Positions 24,796-35,828 of a DNA stretch of 64,000 bases are shown in pieces (position 1 is the first letter of the stretch; each line of letters begins with the position of its first letter). The notes under the pieces are model-generated. The model saw nothing but the letters and a program-made list of their open reading frames with translations. It searched no databases and was not told where the DNA came from. The stretch covers positions 6,973,501 to 7,037,500 of the forward strand of contig NC_068558.1 in assembly GCF_022201045.2 (NCBI RefSeq), read 5' to 3'. Made by a program: the position numbers and the translations under genes. The stretch comes from Citrus sinensis. Taxonomy: Eukaryota > Streptophyta > Magnoliopsida > Sapindales > Rutaceae.

Positions 24796-26679
24796 TAAAT
24801 TATAAAGTAATGATAAATTTAAAAAATAATAATACGATAATGAATTTTTTTTAGTTTTAGCACGTTGTGGGGCATAGACAACTTCCTAGGGTTGAGCTGC
24901 TCCCGCCGGTGGCTTGGCATTTTGCCGTGCGTGAACCTAACAAATTGTCAAAAGGACACTCGCATTGCAAGTGCAAGATTTCTGAGAGATCCTAGATACG
25001 TTTCAGCCCTTACAGAACGCAGCTTCTTTTTCAGAGAGCCTCAGCGTTCAGTCTCTGCTGTTTCGGAAGAAGCAACCGCACGTTAATATTATGTTTCCAA
25101 TAAATTTTTTTAACCCGTGACCAGTTCGAATCCCGACGTCGTTTCATCCGCCCTAAAAGAGTCGTGTCCCATCACGGACGTGTGATATGATAGCGTAATG
25201 AACCCGACAACATTTTGTGCAAAACATAATTACAAATTAAGAAGAAAACAAAAATGTTTCATCCCCACTCGGCCTTTGGCTGTTCCTCTCTCACAATTAT
25301 GAGACCAACAGTTGGATTCTCGTATGAAAATATGGGATCTTTTAAAATTGTATTTAACGTAATTTATAATTAAGTAAAATTTATTTATTGAACCTAACTT
25401 AGTCTCATTATTTTAATACTTATTTTTATACTAAAATTTTTTATTATAATTTATAATAAATGTAACTTTAAAAAATTTAAAAAACACAATATGCATGAGG
25501 TGAGTTCAAGAGGTATAATTTTAGATACAATTATAAACACAAATTTTGATTGTTAAATTATTAAAAATGAAAAATGAAGATTGGAGGATATAAATTATTA
25601 ATTAAAAAAATCAGCACTAAAGTTACTTTTAAAACTAAATCCAACAAATAATGTAGGTAGGTCCCATCCTACAGTAATTAATTATTTTTTCCTATCAAAT
25701 CTAAAAAAACTTTTCAGCTTCAAGCAATCAAAATCGTAAAAGACGAACAAAAGCATTTCATGTCCCTCGTCACGTTGATTTGCATGGATTTATGCAGAAA
25801 AGTTGCATAAAAATATCAAAAATGCCATGGGCAAAATAAATATTTTAATTCCAAATTTTAAAACCGTATATTTATACCAAGGTCTTTACCTTTTAACAAC
25901 CAGATAAGCTGAAAATAGGAGAGAAAAACTAGATTTTATAAATGAAATATTTTATTGAAAGCCTGTTCTAAATTTGATTGCTCACCATTTTAATTCCTCC
26001 AACTGCATAAGACTTAAAAGGAGTTGATTTTGAGGGTTTTAATTTTCTTTTTTATTTATTTATTTCGATGTGCAATATAGGAGAGATAAACGAGTAAATA
26101 GGATAAAGAGAAAAAACACTGAAAGAGGAGAGACAAAAATATTATTATAATTAGTAGCTCATATTCTCTAATCTTCGCCTTTCATTCTTTTTTTAATCTA
26201 ATAGTCAAATAATTTATGTGTGTGTGTGTGTATAATTAATTATGTTAAGGATAGATATTTCTTTCACTAGCTTGGATGGAAAATATGTTCTTCTATTATC
26301 AAAGCACCTAGAAATCTGGACTTTAAAATTGGGGTGTGGGATTTAGGGCATGTCCAAAAATGAGAAAGTGACTAAATAATGAAACCATCAGAGAGAAAAT
26401 GAGAAACTATGATTGGCCGGATCCATCCGTATCCACCTGATTAGCCACCTGCTCGGATCACGAGCCATCATTTTCGCAAAGATTTTTCTCCCTTGATCTG
26501 ATCAACCGATGTTGTGGCCCCATTTTTTACGGTTTCATCATGTGATCATCAAGTGACAAGTAGCAGTGGATCTGCGTTCTAAATTGGGAAAATATTCTAC
26601 TTTCGTACTTTACCAAAAATATATTAATTTTTTTTCTTAATTTCATACTTAAAATTTATAAAATATATCACTTTTTTTT
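24796..26679. other. Intergenic DNA without a supported gene
   Basis: A GC-richer island at about 24855-25200 contains a 73-codon open frame and, at about 25120, a box-B-like motif (GTTCGAATCCCGAC), but no complete tRNA, SINE or recognisable protein. The remainder is AT-rich single-copy-looking sequence. Confidence 0.45.
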
Positions 26680-27283
26680 AATATTATCATTTTGCTACTA
26701 AAGTTATTCTGAATTAGGACCATGATTTGCCAAAAAGTATATTTTACTACCAAATATTTACATCGTTATCAATTTCCTATCATTCTGTTAAGAACGGTAA
26801 AAATTTATTAATGTATTACTGATGTTATAAGGGTATCAAAGACATTTTCAACTATAAAGTGCATTAAAGTCATTTTCAAGTTGAAACATAAACGCTGTGT
26901 TTTGGAGAAATAATTAAAGATTAAAGAATTAGGAAATTAAACCCTAAAATCAATCCCTCTCTCACTGTGAAACCTCCATCTCCAATCTGTCTCTCTCCCT
27001 CGCTGCTGACTCACAACCGTCTCCACTACTGCTTGTTCTCTCCACTATGAGTTGTTGACTTCTTCTTTTTTATTGGCTTATTGTTCATTAATTTTTCCTT
27101 AATTAAATTGTTATTTTTTTAGTTGCAATTAATACTTGAATTACAAAGGGTAAAATTGTCTTTTATGGTCATGGGGTAAAATTGACTTTTAACTCAATTT
27201 ATGTTGAACATTAACGTTTTCTTAACGGAATGACAGTGAATTGATAATGACACAAACGTTTGGTAGTAAAATGATAATATCTC
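26680..27283. mobile_element. Mutator-like MITE, family C, with pyrimidine-rich insert
   Basis: The left end AATATTATCATTTTGCTAC and the right end GTAGTAAAATGATAATATC are inverted, and a second inverted block contains TTTTACTACCAAA with TTTGGTAGTAAAA. The left flank (CTTTTTTTT) and right flank (TTTTATTTT) are similar but not a clean duplication. The middle (about 26930-27060) is a C/T-rich stretch unlike the rest, possibly captured gene-leader sequence. Confidence 0.65.
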
Positions 27284-28695
27284 TTTTATTTTCCTAATAA
27301 CAATGTTAGAAAAATTTAACATGATATTAGCAAAACAACTATTTTGCATATAAATGTAAAAAGATTATTTGTTAGTTGTTATTTTGAATACTTTTGAAAT
27401 GTATTATTATTTTGAATTGATGGAAACAAACTATAAACCCTCCATTACTGATTTTACATTGTTATTTTTAGTAGTATAATGTTCGAAATTTCTCATAACT
27501 AGTTTTATGCTTATAATGAATGTATTTTGAATAATTATGACTATTTCTATTGGTGATTTATTGTTATCAAAGATAATATATGAACATGGTTCTTGATTTA
27601 TGCAGTAAATGAGCTATAAATTAGTTGGAGTACTTATTTTGATGATTTTATATCTTTATATTAGAAAGTTTGATGAGTTTATATAGCTAATTTTGTAGCC
27701 ATTATTGATCCCAACAGATACAAAATGAAATATTTTTTCTTTTGGTTGTTTAGCCATGATTATATAGTCATTTTATGTTCATGGATAAAATAGTTAATTT
27801 ATCGATATTTTATTAAATCCTTTATATTATGTTAGATTATCTAATAAAAAAGTGAAAAAAATGATACACTTTACAAACTCTTGTGATAAGCTAAAAAAGA
27901 AAAAAAAAATTGGTGTTTATAATGTACAAAACATGATATTTACCCTTCTGAACTTTGCTTTTCAATTACTTTCAAATAAGGGGTATATGAGTTATTTTCA
28001 TGACTTCGTAGGATTAGTGAGATAATTTAGATGGTCATCTTATGTCTTATCTTTTTTTTTTTATTATTTATTTGAAGAAGTAGGATAATTTACTTTGAGT
28101 CTCCAGTTTCATCAGTCCTAATACTCAGTCTAATAAATAATTCAACAATAATGCTCGCTTAAATAAATTTAAAAAACAAACCATGAATGCAGTGATCATA
28201 TATATTTTTGGAAAAAAATATTAATATGTTAAAATTACAAAGATACTAACGATTATGATTAGAATAATGTTAAGATTAACTGAAATCAACCGTAAACACA
28301 ATTCTGTCCTCACTAATTTAAAATTGGGTATACGGGTGGGCACCAATGGACTTGTAAGCTCATTGGCATTTTTGTTTAGAGTTGAAGGTTAGTAAGATAC
28401 ATTAAAAGGATCAAAGTTGGCTATATTATGCTCAAATATATAAATTAGATCGGGCTCAAGTACAGTATTTAGGTTTCATGTAAGACAATCTAAGACCCAA
28501 AACTTGGTTAGAAGAACCCCTAACAATAAAATTATAAAAAAAAAATTGAATTCCTTCAATCCAAAGCAAAAATTACTCAACATATTAAAACCTTATAAGT
28601 CATTTGAGGATTATTTTTTTCAAGTTTTGCCGGGTCTACTTACTTTATTATTATAAAAATAAAATAAGTTTATCTTTTAATTTATATAAGGTTGC
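27284..28695. other. AT-rich intergenic DNA
   Basis: No gene, RNA or clear repeat border is visible. Frames are short and interrupted. Confidence 0.5.
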
Positions 28696-28815
28696 AGTTA
28701 TGTTGGAGCATCTTCGATGTGGCGTAGCCACATCAACCGTTGGATGTATGTGAAAATTTTGAAATAATTATAACAACATACACCTAACCGTTGTATGCAT
28801 GCTCCAGCATAACCG
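28696..28815. mobile_element. Small MITE-like hairpin (about 120 bp)
   Basis: The ends TTATGTTGGAGCAT and ATGCTCCAGCATAA are inverted with one mismatch. The interior has CAACCGTTGGATG and CCTAACCGTTG. The interior motif CCGTT(G/A)GAT also occurs in the hairpin at 35376, suggesting related elements. No clear target duplication. Confidence 0.6.
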
Positions 28816-29007
28816 GACCCATTATAATTACCGATATATTAAAATTTAAAAAATAGAGTGCCCACTAAAATGGGCAACATTACTCATAAATGACATAAAT
28901 CTAAGCACAAAAGTAATCAATTGGTTTACTTTAAAAATAAAGATTGATAATTGATAGTTATCAATTTCGCCGGGGCATTTCCCTATCTAAATTTATTATT
29001 TTATTTA

Positions 29008-29424
29008 GAGAAATTATCATTCATATATCCTATATTTACTCTGTTATAAAAAATACTACAATACTTTGAGGGTGTATCAATCATCCACCTTTAGTTGACA
29101 AAATATATCAGCCGACCACCAAACCGTTAGTTGCCGTTTGAAAGTTAACGGAGTTACAGTGAATTGATGATTTTACCCTTAAAAATTATCACTTGTATAC
29201 CCTTAAATTCTCTTTTTATCACTTGTATATCCTTAAATTATCACTTGTATCATATGAAAAGATTAAATTACCTTTCTGACGTCATCATACTTAAACGGTA
29301 ACTAACGGTTTGGTGGTCAGCTGATACATTTTGTCAACTTAGGATGGACGATTGATACACTCTCAAAATATTGTAGTATTTTTTATAATGGAATATATTA
29401 AGAATATACAAATGATAATTTCTC
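29008..29424. mobile_element. Mutator-like MITE, family B, copy 3 (short form)
   Basis: A 417-bp unit starting GAGAAATTATCATTC and ending GATAATTTCTC, with long inverted ends carrying AGTTGACAAAATATATCAGC and its complement. The exact 9-bp duplication TTTTATTTA flanks it (28999-29007 and 29425-29433). Compared with the copies at 23299 and 24083 it has a shorter centre and a diverged TIR. Confidence 0.88.
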
Positions 29425-29433
29425 TTTTATTTA

Positions 29434-30604
29434 CGTGGGAAAAAGAAATTGATTGATTAGACGTGATTTAACGTGATGTACACTCGGATTTGTAAACCAC
29501 AAAGACCTAGTAATGCGGTAATTTGCGGACTCCGGTTAAAAATAATTCCGTTATTAGCTGCGATTGGGTATTGACCGCTCGTGTTTCTCTGGCACGTTCG
29601 CTACACGCGGCGGCGACCATACAAGCACACCAATAACCTCTTTCATTGCTTTTCGTCCATCCTAATTGTTCCCATTTGGTTATCATCAAACACATTACGG
29701 TTGATTTGCAACAATTACCAAACCATCTCCAAAGTTACTATTTGTCCCAAATTTATCACTCCTTTGGTCCATTTAAAAATTATATGCGGGCGGAATTACT
29801 TTGTCACATTGAAAAATATAACCTATTGTTAAGTTGGGGCATAAAATTAAAATTGAAGTTTAAATATATACGGTATTCAAAGTTTAAAATTCAGAATTTA
29901 AATACGTGAGTACGAGTATATAAGTGATTCTCTGTTGGCGGCAACTTATAATAAACTTTTTTCTCATTCCTTTTTTTTTTTTTTCCAATTAATGAAGGTG
30001 AGAGCTCTTCTAACAAGTTATGATTACCTTGCAGGTAGGCAATTGACTCTGCGAGATTTTATTTTATTTTTTATTTAATTAATGTGTTCAGTGTTTGTTT
30101 TCTCACATCACATTATTACTTTACAAATTTGTCCTGATTAATTATTTTCTTTCCTAAAAGGCACATACTAAAAAACCTCAACTCTTGTATTGATTTTACA
30201 TAGTTGTCCCAATTTTTTTTTTCTTTCAATAACATCAACTAATATAATTGATTTTTTTTTAAATTTCATTGTTATATTACCTCCTATGAGTCAACTGACG
30301 ATCTTTTTATCGACTTAAATAATGACTCAGGCATCAAAGGTTTCAAGCATACCTTTTGCCCGCTAGAGTGGGGGTGCTACGGATGTAAGAGTAAAAGTCT
30401 ATAAATCTGCTAATTTTGGTGAAAGAATCCTTATGGTATATTGTATAGCACCATAGTAGGACTAAGTTGAGATAAATGGTAAATAAATAGACTAATTTAT
30501 TGTTTTACAAATCTATAAGGACCCTTGTGAGAATAACTCGCGTTCCCATCATTTTTAATACAACCCACAAACTCTTCCCCCTTTCACACTACACTCAACT
30601 CAAA

Positions 30605-30607
<3 letters not shown>
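29434..30607. other. Upstream region of the IQD gene
   Basis: No gene is supported. The stretch is AT-rich with oligo-T runs. Its distal part is presumed promoter for the IQD gene starting at 30689. Confidence 0.45.

Positions 30608-30650
<43 letters not shown>
30608..30650 (+). promoter_or_regulatory. CT/TC microsatellite in the IQD gene leader
   Basis: An uninterrupted TC dinucleotide run of about 40 bp ends about 40 bp before the IQD start codon. Such CT/GA tracts in plant 5' leaders are known binding sites for BPC/GAGA-type factors; that role here is inference. Confidence 0.6.
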
Positions 30651-30688
30651 GCAACTCCAAAACTAAAAACACTCACTAGACCACCACA

Positions 30689-33600
30689 ATGGGCAAAGCC
30701 ACGAAGTGGTTTCGCAGCATTCTCGGGCTAAAAAAGCCCGACCCGACACACTCCCCATCTCAGCCAAATACCAAGGAGAAACGCCGGTGGAGCTTCGTCA
30801 AGTCTTACAGAGAAAAAGACTCCTCCCGAGAAGCTACTGTTAAGCACAGCTCGTTGAAGTTGAACGAACGAGAGACTAGAGCTGATGATACTCCGTCCTC
30901 GGAATGCGAGGACGCCAACAAGCACGCGATCGCCGTGGCCGCGGCCACCGCTGCGGTTGCCGAGGCCGCGGTCGCTGCAGCCCACGCTGCAGCGGCCGTT
31001 GTCAGGCTTACGAGCAACAGCGGTAGGTGCGGTGACTTCCCCTCTGCTTACGTCGGTGGTTGCGGTGGGACCCTCGATGAGCCGGCAGCGATTAAGATAC
31101 AGTCGGCTTTTCGTGGTTACTTGGTACGTATTTTATTTTATTATTATTACTTTATTTTTGTTAAAAGAAAAAAGCTATGGTCGCCATGGATTTTGATGTT
31201 AAAAGAAAACAGCTACGGGTTCAGAGTTGGATTTTGCATCAGACATGGCTGCTTAGTTGACACGTGTCATCTTACAGCTTTTTATTCTTCTTCTTCTTCA
31301 ACCGCGAAGAGAAGACGACGATATAATTAAAAGTTTTAACGTCGTTTTCCGAAGTCCTGGCTCTCTTTATACGAATCAGGCAAAACACGTCCTTCTCAAA
31401 TTCATTTCTCTGCATGGTAAAATTATTCCCTTCGTTTCCTTTCTTCTAAATACCTTTTGGCAAGTGGCAACCAGAGCAGACTGCCCATGCTTAATCCAGC
31501 ATTTACTCTCTCCTCTTATAGGATTCAATTTTCTACTGACTTGTCGCTGCCATGCATCTGGGTGCGCAATGCGCACTACCCCGAAAACTGTGTGCTTCCC
31601 TTTTATTTCCGTCGTTGTGGCGGTTTCATAATTCATACGGCTTGATGATGGTGATGATGTCTTGTATTGAATCACCTGCTTCATAGTAACGGGTTCTTAA
31701 AGAGGGGCTACAGTTTGCATACATAATAAATGTAGAATTAAGTATTGACCGCCAGCTGGTTCCCTGTTAAGTTCTGTTACATGATACACTTGAAAATATT
31801 TAATTGGACTAGTTCATTTGGTTTGAACCAACTGGATAGTGAAGCATATTATTAACCTATGGATCATGGAGTATAATTTAGTCAAACAATGAAGAGAGAA
31901 GTATAACACCGCCTTTATGTATTAAAACAATTTGATTGTTCATCTTGGGAGTCTGTGCATGAAGTTTTTGAGGAATTTGAAGACCGGAGTCCAACGCTCC
32001 AACTTTGACATCTTTTGGGCTTTTGGAGCAGTTGGTGGGTCCAAACCAGTGGAAAGTTTGTTGTGTGTATGTGTTTCCTTAAGTGCATTTGCATGACTTT
32101 TTAGCTACAAAGTTTGGGTTGGTTGAGGCACTTCAATGTTGGATTAATTTAACAAAATAGTCAGACTCTCGTATGAACATAACCCTTTTCTTCTAATTGG
32201 GCGGCCAGTTAGATGTCGTTGTCAATTTGATGTTAATTGTCAGATTTTCTTTTCTGAGAGGGCTAGATTGAAGAAAAAGATATGTACTACTCATAGAGCC
32301 CGTTTCCTTTAAATTTTTCGTTCATGTTAGTTTAGGCGCCTTGTTCTAAAAGGTATCCTGCAATCTATGGTTTTTTTAATGATGAAACAGTGTGGTCCTC
32401 TTCTGTATGCCTTGACTCTTGAATGATAGGTCGCTATAATGTTCTTGTGATCTTAATCAGATGGTGGTCCATTGCAGCTTTGCCTTTATTGAATTTGTTA
32501 ATGTGATAAGCAATTCATTATTATTCCATTTGCTTAGTTGCATTGTGATTATGAGTTTGGTTAGTAACCCTATCTCCCATGGACATTTTGAAGGCAAGGA
32601 GGGCTTTGCGAGCATTGAGAGGTTTGGTTAGGCTTCAGGCACTTGTAAGAGGTCATATTGAGCGGAAAAGAACAGCAGAGTGGCTTCAGCGAATGCAAGC
32701 ATTGCTGAGAGCCCAGGCACGTGCTCGTGCAGGACGGGCTCAAATATCTGAATCTTCCCATTCAAGTGGCAAATCTTCACATTTCCAGCAGCCGGTAAGC
32801 AAAATTCATTTTCCCCCCAATATTTGAATTTTTCTGTAATTTCTTTGTGGGCAAGTGATGCACACTTTATGACTGTGGGGCACCAGGCAACTTTTCTTTT
32901 TGTTCTCTAGACAACTTTTCAGTGCATCTTTTAAGTTTATGAATTTTAGTGAAGCTAATGACACTTGGAACTTACAAAAAGTAGCTGCAATATATCAAGC
33001 AAGCTTTTTTATGCAATTAATTGTAACTTCAAAAGTAGTTGTATGCATTAAGGCCAACTGGTTGCATACTATACCTTAATGTTTTTTGGTTAAAGCGGCA
33101 AAGATTTGTTAAGATCCTTAAGAGTTGTTAAGATCCTAAAGAAACTTTCGTACACTACCAATCACTAGGAAAATCTAGAAACCCTGTCATGATGCAGATC
33201 TAATTTTTCCAGTAATTTTTCTGCACTGTGGGCAAATTTATGGCTTTATTTGCTTAGGAGCATTCCCAGTTACAGTTTTATAGTTTCATTCATTTTGCAT
33301 TAATTATGTAAATTTATTGAGTTTCACATCATGTGCAGGGACCACCAACCCCTGAAAAATTTGAACATTCCATCCGATCAAAGAATTCAAAATGTGAAGT
33401 ATCATCAGCGCTTAAGGTGCATTCTCTTTCTTTGCCCTTCACTCTTTTCTTTAATCCAATTTGAATGTCATTTCAGAACTAATAAGCACATTAATGAATG
33501 CAGAAAAATGGATCAAAATCAAATGGCAGGGTCAATGTTCATCATGAAAAAGCCCATGTAAGTTGGAATTGGCCAGAAAGTCAGATGGATAATCGATCCA

Positions 33601-34235
33601 AGAACCAAAAGGCAGCACCAACAAAGATTGGTGCTATAGATGATGAGAGGAGTGACAAAATCCTTGAAATTGATACTGGGAAAATGCACTTTACACCCAA
33701 ACGCAGAAACCTATTTCACTCTTCCCATCTTACAGTGTCATCAGATCATTATAGTCATAGCTTCACTTCTTCGAAAGACTCAACCGCCCACCAAATTGAA
33801 CCAAGTCCATCTTCATGTGAAGTTCAATCTTTAAGCCCCTTGAAATTCTCTCATGAGGTTGAGGATTTCTGCACTGCAGAAAATAGCCCACAATTCTATT
33901 CTGCTTCATCAAGAGGTGGTAGTTCAAAGAGAAGCCCCTTCACTCCCACGAAGAGTTACAGTTCACAAAGCTGTCTAAGCGGTTACTCAGACCATCCAAA
34001 CTACATGGCCTACACAGAATCATCAAGAGCCAAGGTGAGGTCTCTCAGTGCTCCGAAACAAAGGCCACAGTACGAAAGATCCAGTTCAGCAAAACGGTAT
34101 TCCATTCACACATTTGCCGAATCAAAATCAAGTGCCCAGAGGTTTACTGCTTTGCATGCGAACTTTACAAACAAAGCATATCCAGGATCCGGTCGTCTTG
34201 ACAGCTTCGGAATGCCTGTTGGGCAGAGATTCTAA
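30689..34235 (+). CDS. IQD: IQ67-domain (IQD) calmodulin-binding protein, 4 exons, 481 aa
   Basis: Plant IQD proteins are microtubule- and membrane-associated calmodulin-binding scaffolds (family knowledge). Exons: 30689-31123, 32594-32794, 33339-33416, 33504-34235; the frame closes at each junction. The N-terminus [17 protein letters not shown] and the KRRWSFVKS block are typical. An alanine-rich helix spans about residues 79-105. The IQ67 domain lies at about 131-197, starting [20 protein letters not shown]. It is split by the first intron inside the first IQ motif, the classic family intron position. The C-terminal DUF4005 signature [15 protein letters not shown] is present. The closest relatives I recall are Arabidopsis IQD22-IQD25. 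It is convergent with the rhomboid gene, with tRNA-Val between them. Confidence 0.95.
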
Positions 34236-35174
34236 ATACATCCTCCTCCTTGTAGCGTTTAAGCTGTATTAACTTTTGTAGTTAGCTTGCTTGTGTTGTC
34301 CGCTGTCCAAGAGACATCGAGTTTCCTCCGTTCAGGATTTTAATTATGGATCTGAATCTCACACTTCACTGTGACCGTCTAATATCTAATGAATGTAACT
34401 TTTGCCGCCTTTGGACCCTACCATTCATTATATTACTGCATGTTCTTGCAAATTATGTATGCTAGTGCTTTGATTCAAAACAGTCTTAAAATTTTTATTA
34501 AGAGTCTGGAAGGTTCATATTGTCCGGGAAAGCGTACAAAGTACAATTTGGTAACGATGATGTCGGTTGTGGGGATAGATGAATAACTGAAATTGAAGCG
34601 AATGCCATTGCCAGCCTGGTTGAGCCGCGGTCGGTCACGTGTGGCTGTATTTTCTAAAGATTCAAGCATTTACATTTTGAATGAAATGGAGAGAGATTAG
34701 TTCATCATTTCATTATCAAGCGATGGAGCCCGTGTCCTGCCACTAGCTTTGAATTTTGGTTGCTGTCAGGTGATGTGATGGCCCTCAGATTTCAATCTCA
34801 ACCAACGTATCCGGTCAACTGGAAAATGTGCTGTTGTCTAGCCGGCCAGGCTGGGCAACTCCCCGCTATAAATGGTAATAACAACAATTTATTGGAAAAC
34901 GTTTTCCACAGTTAGTTACGTACCAAAAGCAGATTTTACTAATTGAACTTGAGGAAATTGTATCCAATGAAAAGAATTTGGATAGGCTACCTAGAGTCCA
35001 CATGCAAAGGTCAACGTTGGATGGTAGGATATTAAAAATAGATTAGAATTTTCCTATGATTTGAGTTTTTAAAGTTATTTTATCATGCCTTACATAGAAA
35101 TAGGTGTATAAATAATACATAAAATGCCAGTGTTTTGATTAGATTCTTAAAATAGGAAAATAAAATGCCAGTAA

Positions 35175-35248
35175 GGTGTCGTGGTGTAGTTGGTTATCAC
35201 GTTAGTCTAACACACTGAAGGTCTCCGGTTCGAGTCCGGGCGACGCCA
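35175..35248 (+). tRNA. tRNA-Val(AAC)
   Basis: A complete 74-nt cloverleaf: acceptor stem GGTGTCG pairs with CGACGCC (one G-T wobble), with discriminator A at 35248. The D arm contains TGGTGTAGTTGG, the anticodon loop CTAACAC gives anticodon AAC, and the T arm is CCGGTTCGAGTCCGG. No intron. Boxes A and B for polymerase III are intact. It lies between the convergent IQD and rhomboid genes. Confidence 0.96.
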
Positions 35249-35375
35249 GAAGTTTCAATTTTCCGTTTTTCACATTACGTCATTATTTGACGAACTTGAA
35301 ATTGACCGAACAATTTTAATTTTTAAAATTTTAATTAAAAAAAGATTTATTAAAATAGAAGAAAAATCGATAAGG

Positions 35376-35510
35376 GTCCGGCTACGGTGCAACGTTATCA
35401 CCGTTGCATCCAGCCGTTAGATCCACTTGGATGAATGAATCCAATGGGATCCAATGGCTGAGTGCAACGGTGGTACCGTATTACCGTTGCACCATAATTT
35501 TCTCCGATAA
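35376..35510. mobile_element. Small MITE-like hairpin between tRNA-Val and rhomboid gene
   Basis: The left segment CACCGTTGCA with GGTGCAACG and the right segment TGCAACGGTGGTACCG with CGTTGCACCA form inverted ends around a short centre containing CCGTTAGATCC. It is similar in size and centre motif to the hairpin at 28696. Non-coding. Confidence 0.6.
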
Positions 35511-35828
35511 TTTGACGGGTTCTTTAAAACAAGTAACAGATGCAGTATGGATTCTTGATACTTGGAAAAGAATATAATGCTGAACCTAAAAATAAATGTG
35601 CAATACATCATCTTTGTAGAATTTCTAAATGGTATACGTAACATACAATGGGATGATATTCCCATATGATATAAATTTATAAACCCGATATAATCAAATT
35701 TTCCATGATCCAAGTCTACGCATTTACACAAGTGAGAAAAGTAAAAAGTAATAAACAAATGATTATAATTCAAACAAAAAAAAAAAAGGCAATATGGCAA
35801 GGTTAATACAAAGCACTACTTAGTAAAA

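Noticed and set aside
24865..25086. 73-codon frame after the family B element
   Set aside because: There is no homology I recognise and no neighbouring exon that would extend it.
25111..25145. tRNA-like box B (GTTCGAATCCCGAC)
   Set aside because: No matching box A, cloverleaf or SINE tail could be found around it.
31257..31684. Frames of 102-124 codons on both strands
   Set aside because: They lie wholly within IQD intron 1 and show no family features.
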